The position numbers were made by a program, and so were the translations under genes. The notes beneath the pieces are model-generated. The model was not told the DNA's origin, did no database searches, and worked only from the letters and a program-made list of their open reading frames with translations. Shown here in pieces: positions 30,534 through 32,476 of a DNA stretch of 32,476 bases (the first letter of the stretch is position 1; every line of letters starts with the position of its first letter). The stretch is taken from assembly GCA_017883045.1 (NCBI GenBank), contig JADGOJ010000015.1, positions 1 through 32,476 of the forward strand, given 5' to 3'. This DNA comes from Acidimicrobiales bacterium (GTDB lineage Bacteria; Actinomycetota; Acidimicrobiia; Acidimicrobiales; RAAP-2).

Positions 30534-30983
30534 TCAGGCGCTGTGCGTGCGCTGCACGGGCTTGATGCCGCGCGCCTGGAGGACCATGTCGGCCAGGGTG
30601 AAGCTCGAAAGGTGCTCGCGCATGTGGTTGCCCACGTCGGCCCAGACTCCGAGCAGGACGCACTGTCCCTCGTGGTCGCAGGCGCCGTCCTGGTGCGGTA
30701 CACCGAAGTCACCGGCCACGATGGGCCCATCGACGGCCGCCACGATCTCGGCGAGGGTGATCTCCTCGGCCGGACGGGCCAGAACGTAGCCCCCGCCCAC
30801 CCCGCGCTTGGAGCGCACCAGGCCGACGCCCTTGAGACTCAGGAGTATCTGCTCGAGGTAGGGCTGGGGCAGACCGGTCCGCTCGGCGAGGTCGCGCACC
30901 GACGTCGGCACCCCGAGGTCGTTGCGCAGCGCCAGGCTCAACAGCGCCCGACTGGCGTAGTCTCCTCGCGTCGATACCCTCAC
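30534..30983 (-). CDS. Rrf2 family transcriptional regulator
   Basis: This 149-aa winged-helix regulator senses iron-sulfur, nitric-oxide or redox status in relatives IscR, NsrR and RsrR. The start MRVSTRGDYASRALLSLAL and helix-turn-helix region TSVRDLAERTGLPQPYLEQILLSLKGVGLVRSKRGVGGGYVLARPAEEITLAEIV are classic Rrf2. Only two cysteines lie in the cofactor loop, C102 and C108 (ACDHEGQCVLLGVW, C-x5-C); the third cysteine of IscR/NsrR is missing, so a cluster with mixed ligands or a different sensing mode is possible. GTG 30983 has TAGAAT exactly 6 nt upstream. The gene lies upstream of and co-directional with the sigma-factor gene, and is divergent from bpa. Confidence 0.93.
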   Translation of the reverse strand: MRVSTRGDYASRALLSLALRNDLGVPTSVRDLAERTGLPQPYLEQILLSLKGVGLVRSKRGVGGGYVLARPAEEITLAEIVAAVDGPIVAGDFGVPHQDGACDHEGQCVLLGVWADVGNHMREHLSSFTLADMVLQARGIKPVQRTHSA

Positions 30984-30989
30984 CCCACC

Positions 30990-30995
30990 ATTCTA
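30990..30995 (-). promoter_or_regulatory. -10 element for Rrf2 gene (leaderless type)
   Basis: TAGAAT on the minus strand at 30995-30990 is followed by exactly 6 nt (GGTGGG) and GTG 30983. It is the closest match to TATAAT among the leaderless candidates, and no separate ribosome site is needed. It supports the GTG start. Confidence 0.6.
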
Positions 30996-31061
30996 CCCGT
31001 GCAGAGCCCGTCTCTCTGGGCCCTGGCGCGGGCCAGGTCGTGCGTCTGGCACAGTGGGTAG

Positions 31062-31547
31062 GTGGAAAATGACCAAAACAAGAACGTGACCGTGAACCCC
31101 GACGAAGTCCTGGCGCCCGGCGAGGCCGAAACCAACGCCGAAGACGCGAACACCGATTTCATCAGCCAACCTGCGAAAGTGATGCGGATCGGCTCGATGG
31201 TGAAGTCGTTGCTCGACGAGGCGCGCAGCGCACCGCTCGACGAAGCCGGTCGCGCGCGCCTGCGCGAGATCTACGAGATGTCGATCCACGAGCTCTCGGG
31301 CGCCTTGTCACCCGACCTCGGCGCGGAGATCGCGAAGATGGCGCCGCCCTTCAGCGCCGAGGTGCCCACCGAGTCCGAGTTGCGCGTCGCACAGGCCCAG
31401 CTCGTGGGATGGCTCGAGGGGCTGTTCCACGGCATCCAGGCGTCGCTCTTCGCTCAGCAGGCTGCCGCCGCGGCGCAGTTGGAGAAGATGCGCGACCGCT
31501 CACTCAACCCTGGGGCCGGCGAACCTCGCGCCGGCACTTACCTGTAG
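31062..31547 (+). CDS. bpa: Bacterial proteasome activator Bpa
   Basis: This 161-aa protein matches the ATP-independent proteasome activator (Bpa/PafE) that forms a ring docking on the 20S proteasome. The first 37 residues are acidic and disordered, and then a helical core follows (MVKSLLDEARSAPLDEAGRARLREIYEMSIHELSGALSPDLGAEIAKMAPPF...AQAQLVGWLEGLFHGIQASLFAQQAAAAAQLEKM). The C-terminus ends GTYL; in mycobacterial Bpa the docking tail is GQYL, so this keeps G, Y and L. It implies the genome encodes a 20S proteasome. GTG 31062 starts the gene; a CACAGT hexamer 6 nt upstream is a weak -10 candidate. Confidence 0.88.
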   Translation: MENDQNKNVTVNPDEVLAPGEAETNAEDANTDFISQPAKVMRIGSMVKSLLDEARSAPLDEAGRARLREIYEMSIHELSGALSPDLGAEIAKMAPPFSAEVPTESELRVAQAQLVGWLEGLFHGIQASLFAQQAAAAAQLEKMRDRSLNPGAGEPRAGTYL

Positions 31548-31552
31548 GCATC

Positions 31553-31575
31553 GTCTCGTGGTCCGAGACACCACG
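31553..31575 (+). other. Two mutually exclusive small hairpins between bpa and dnaE
   Basis: GTCTCG (31553-31558) can pair with CGAGAC (31564-31569), or CGTGGT (31557-31562) can pair with ACCACG (31570-31575). Both are 6-bp stems and they compete for the same bases. Without a T-run this is a weak terminator candidate; a switch-like role is possible but unproven. The rest of the 93-nt gap holds only an AAGGAAG ribosome-like site before dnaE. Confidence 0.3.
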
Positions 31576-31640
31576 GCGCTACCGTGCGAATCCCAAGTAT
31601 GTAGTTCACGCATCTCGCATCGAAAGGAAGTGATCGGCTG

Positions 31641-32476
31641 ATGGCTGAGAGCTTCGTCCACCTTCACAACCACACCGAGTACTCGATGCTCGACGGCGCC
31701 GCGCGCGTCGAGGAGTTGGTGCTCGCGGCCAAGGCCGACGGCCAGCGGGCGATAGGTATCACGGACCACGGGAACCTCTACGGCGTCATCGACTTCTACG
31801 AGGCCTGTCGCAAGCACGGGCTCACGCCGATCCTCGGGCTCGAGGCGTACATGGCGGCGAACTCACGCTTCGACAGGCCGCCGCGCCGGGGCAAGATCGA
31901 CGACACGGGCGGCGAGACCGAGGGCGGACAGAAGCTCTATCACCACCTGACCCTGCTCGCGGTATCGAACCAGGGCTACCGCAACTTGCGCGAGCTCTCG
32001 TCGCTGGCCTTCCTCGAGGGGTACTACTACAAGCCCCGCCTGGACTGGGACCTGCTCGAGCGGTTCTCGACGGGTCTGATCGCCACGTCGGGCTGCCTGG
32101 GCGGGGTGGTGCTCCAGGCGCTCTTGCAGGACAACTACGCCAAGGCCGTTGAACTGGCGGGGCGGCTCCAGACGATCTTCGGCGCGGAGAACTTCTTCAT
32201 CGAGATGCAGGACCACGGACTGCCCGAGCAGATCCGCACCAATCCCCAGCTGCTGCGTATCGCCAAGGACCTGAACGCGCCGCTGCTCGCGACCAACGAC
32301 CTGCACTACGTGCATCACGACGACGCCGAGATGCACGACGCGCTGCTCTGCATCGGAACGGGCTCGCTCGTCGCCGACCCGAACCGCTTCCGATTCCACA
32401 GCGACCAGCACTATCTCAAGTCCGCGGCCGAGATGCGCTATCTGTTCCGAGAGATCCCTGAGGCGTGCGACAACAC
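31641..32476 (+). CDS. dnaE: DNA polymerase III subunit alpha, N-terminal part
   Basis: The window ends inside this gene after 278 codons. The PHP domain is evident: FVHLHNHTEYSMLDGAARVEELV (the H-x-H metal motif), GITDHGNLYGVIDFYEACRKHGLTPILGLEAYMA, GLIATSGCLGGVV, and LLATNDLHYVHHDDAEMHDALLCIGTG. Histidines and aspartates of the PHP metal site are kept, so the domain may be catalytically active (proofreading, as known in mycobacterial DnaE1). ATG 31641 is preceded by AAGGAAG about 10 nt upstream. It could be DnaE1 or DnaE2; the full PHP motif set favours the replicative DnaE1 type. Confidence 0.95.
   Translation, partial: MAESFVHLHNHTEYSMLDGAARVEELVLAAKADGQRAIGITDHGNLYGVIDFYEACRKHGLTPILGLEAYMAANSRFDRPPRRGKIDDTGGETEGGQKLYHHLTLLAVSNQGYRNLRELSSLAFLEGYYYKPRLDWDLLERFSTGLIATSGCLGGVVLQALLQDNYAKAVELAGRLQTIFGAENFFIEMQDHGLPEQIRTNPQLLRIAKDLNAPLLATNDLHYVHHDDAEMHDALLCIGTGSLVADPNRFRFHSDQHYLKSAAEMRYLFREIPEACDN

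Noticed and set aside
31548..31640. tRNA or small RNA gene between bpa and dnaE
   Set aside because: No cloverleaf, T-arm motif or CCA end is visible; only two short competing hairpins are present.

Overview
This is G+C-rich DNA, roughly mid-60s percent by eye. It probably comes from a high-GC Gram-positive actinobacterium, and I lean towards class Acidimicrobiia. The evidence is a DUF3040 protein, a bacterial proteasome activator (Bpa), a SepF/YggT/DivIVA cell-division module, a meso-DAP type MurE, many TANNNT -10 elements and many GTG starts. The class assignment is an inference from gene content and order. I see no tRNA, rRNA, CRISPR array, insertion sequence or other mobile element.

Layout. 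(1) 1-2048: the end of a polar amino-acid ABC uptake operon (binding-protein fragment, permease, ATPase). (2) 2126-8862: small accessory units: a nitroreductase, an ABC-2 exporter pair, a Fur-type regulator divergent from msrA, a nitronate monooxygenase-like flavoprotein divergent from a 14-helix MFS exporter, and a low-molecular-weight phosphatase. (3) 8958-11642: a co-directional run of DUF3040, ROK sugar kinase, an unrecognised 84-aa protein, an HNH nuclease and a lipoate ligase-like protein. (4) 11741-27056: the division and cell wall (dcw) cluster: mraZ, rsmH, ftsL-like, ftsI, murE, mraY, ftsW, murG, murC, murB, ftsQ, ftsZ, yggS, sepF, yggT, divIVA. From rsmH through ftsQ, neighbouring genes overlap by 1-4 nt or lie within 7 nt. 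(5) 27118-32476: a DksA/TraR zinc-finger protein with a histone H1-like tail, lspA, an rluD-type pseudouridine synthase, a convergent group-2 sigma factor, an Rrf2 regulator divergent from bpa, and the start of dnaE.

How the genes fit together. The dcw cluster encodes lipid II synthesis steps (MurB, MurC, MurE, MraY, MurG), the septal synthase pair FtsW/FtsI, and divisome parts (FtsZ, FtsQ, an FtsL-like protein, SepF, DivIVA). MurD and MurF, which would normally sit beside murE/mraY/ftsW, are not in the window.

The most notable non-coding signals are four. Six genes carry a TANNNT hexamer exactly 6 nt before the start codon, a leaderless-mRNA signature. A ladder of AAGTGG-like decamers in 10-nt phase lies in front of mraZ. 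A roughly 30-bp imperfect inverted repeat covers the rsmH ribosome site. A perfect 16-nt palindrome lies between the -35 and -10 of the sigma-factor promoter. I found no clearly unprecedented multi-gene system; most of the window is housekeeping DNA with interesting regulation.
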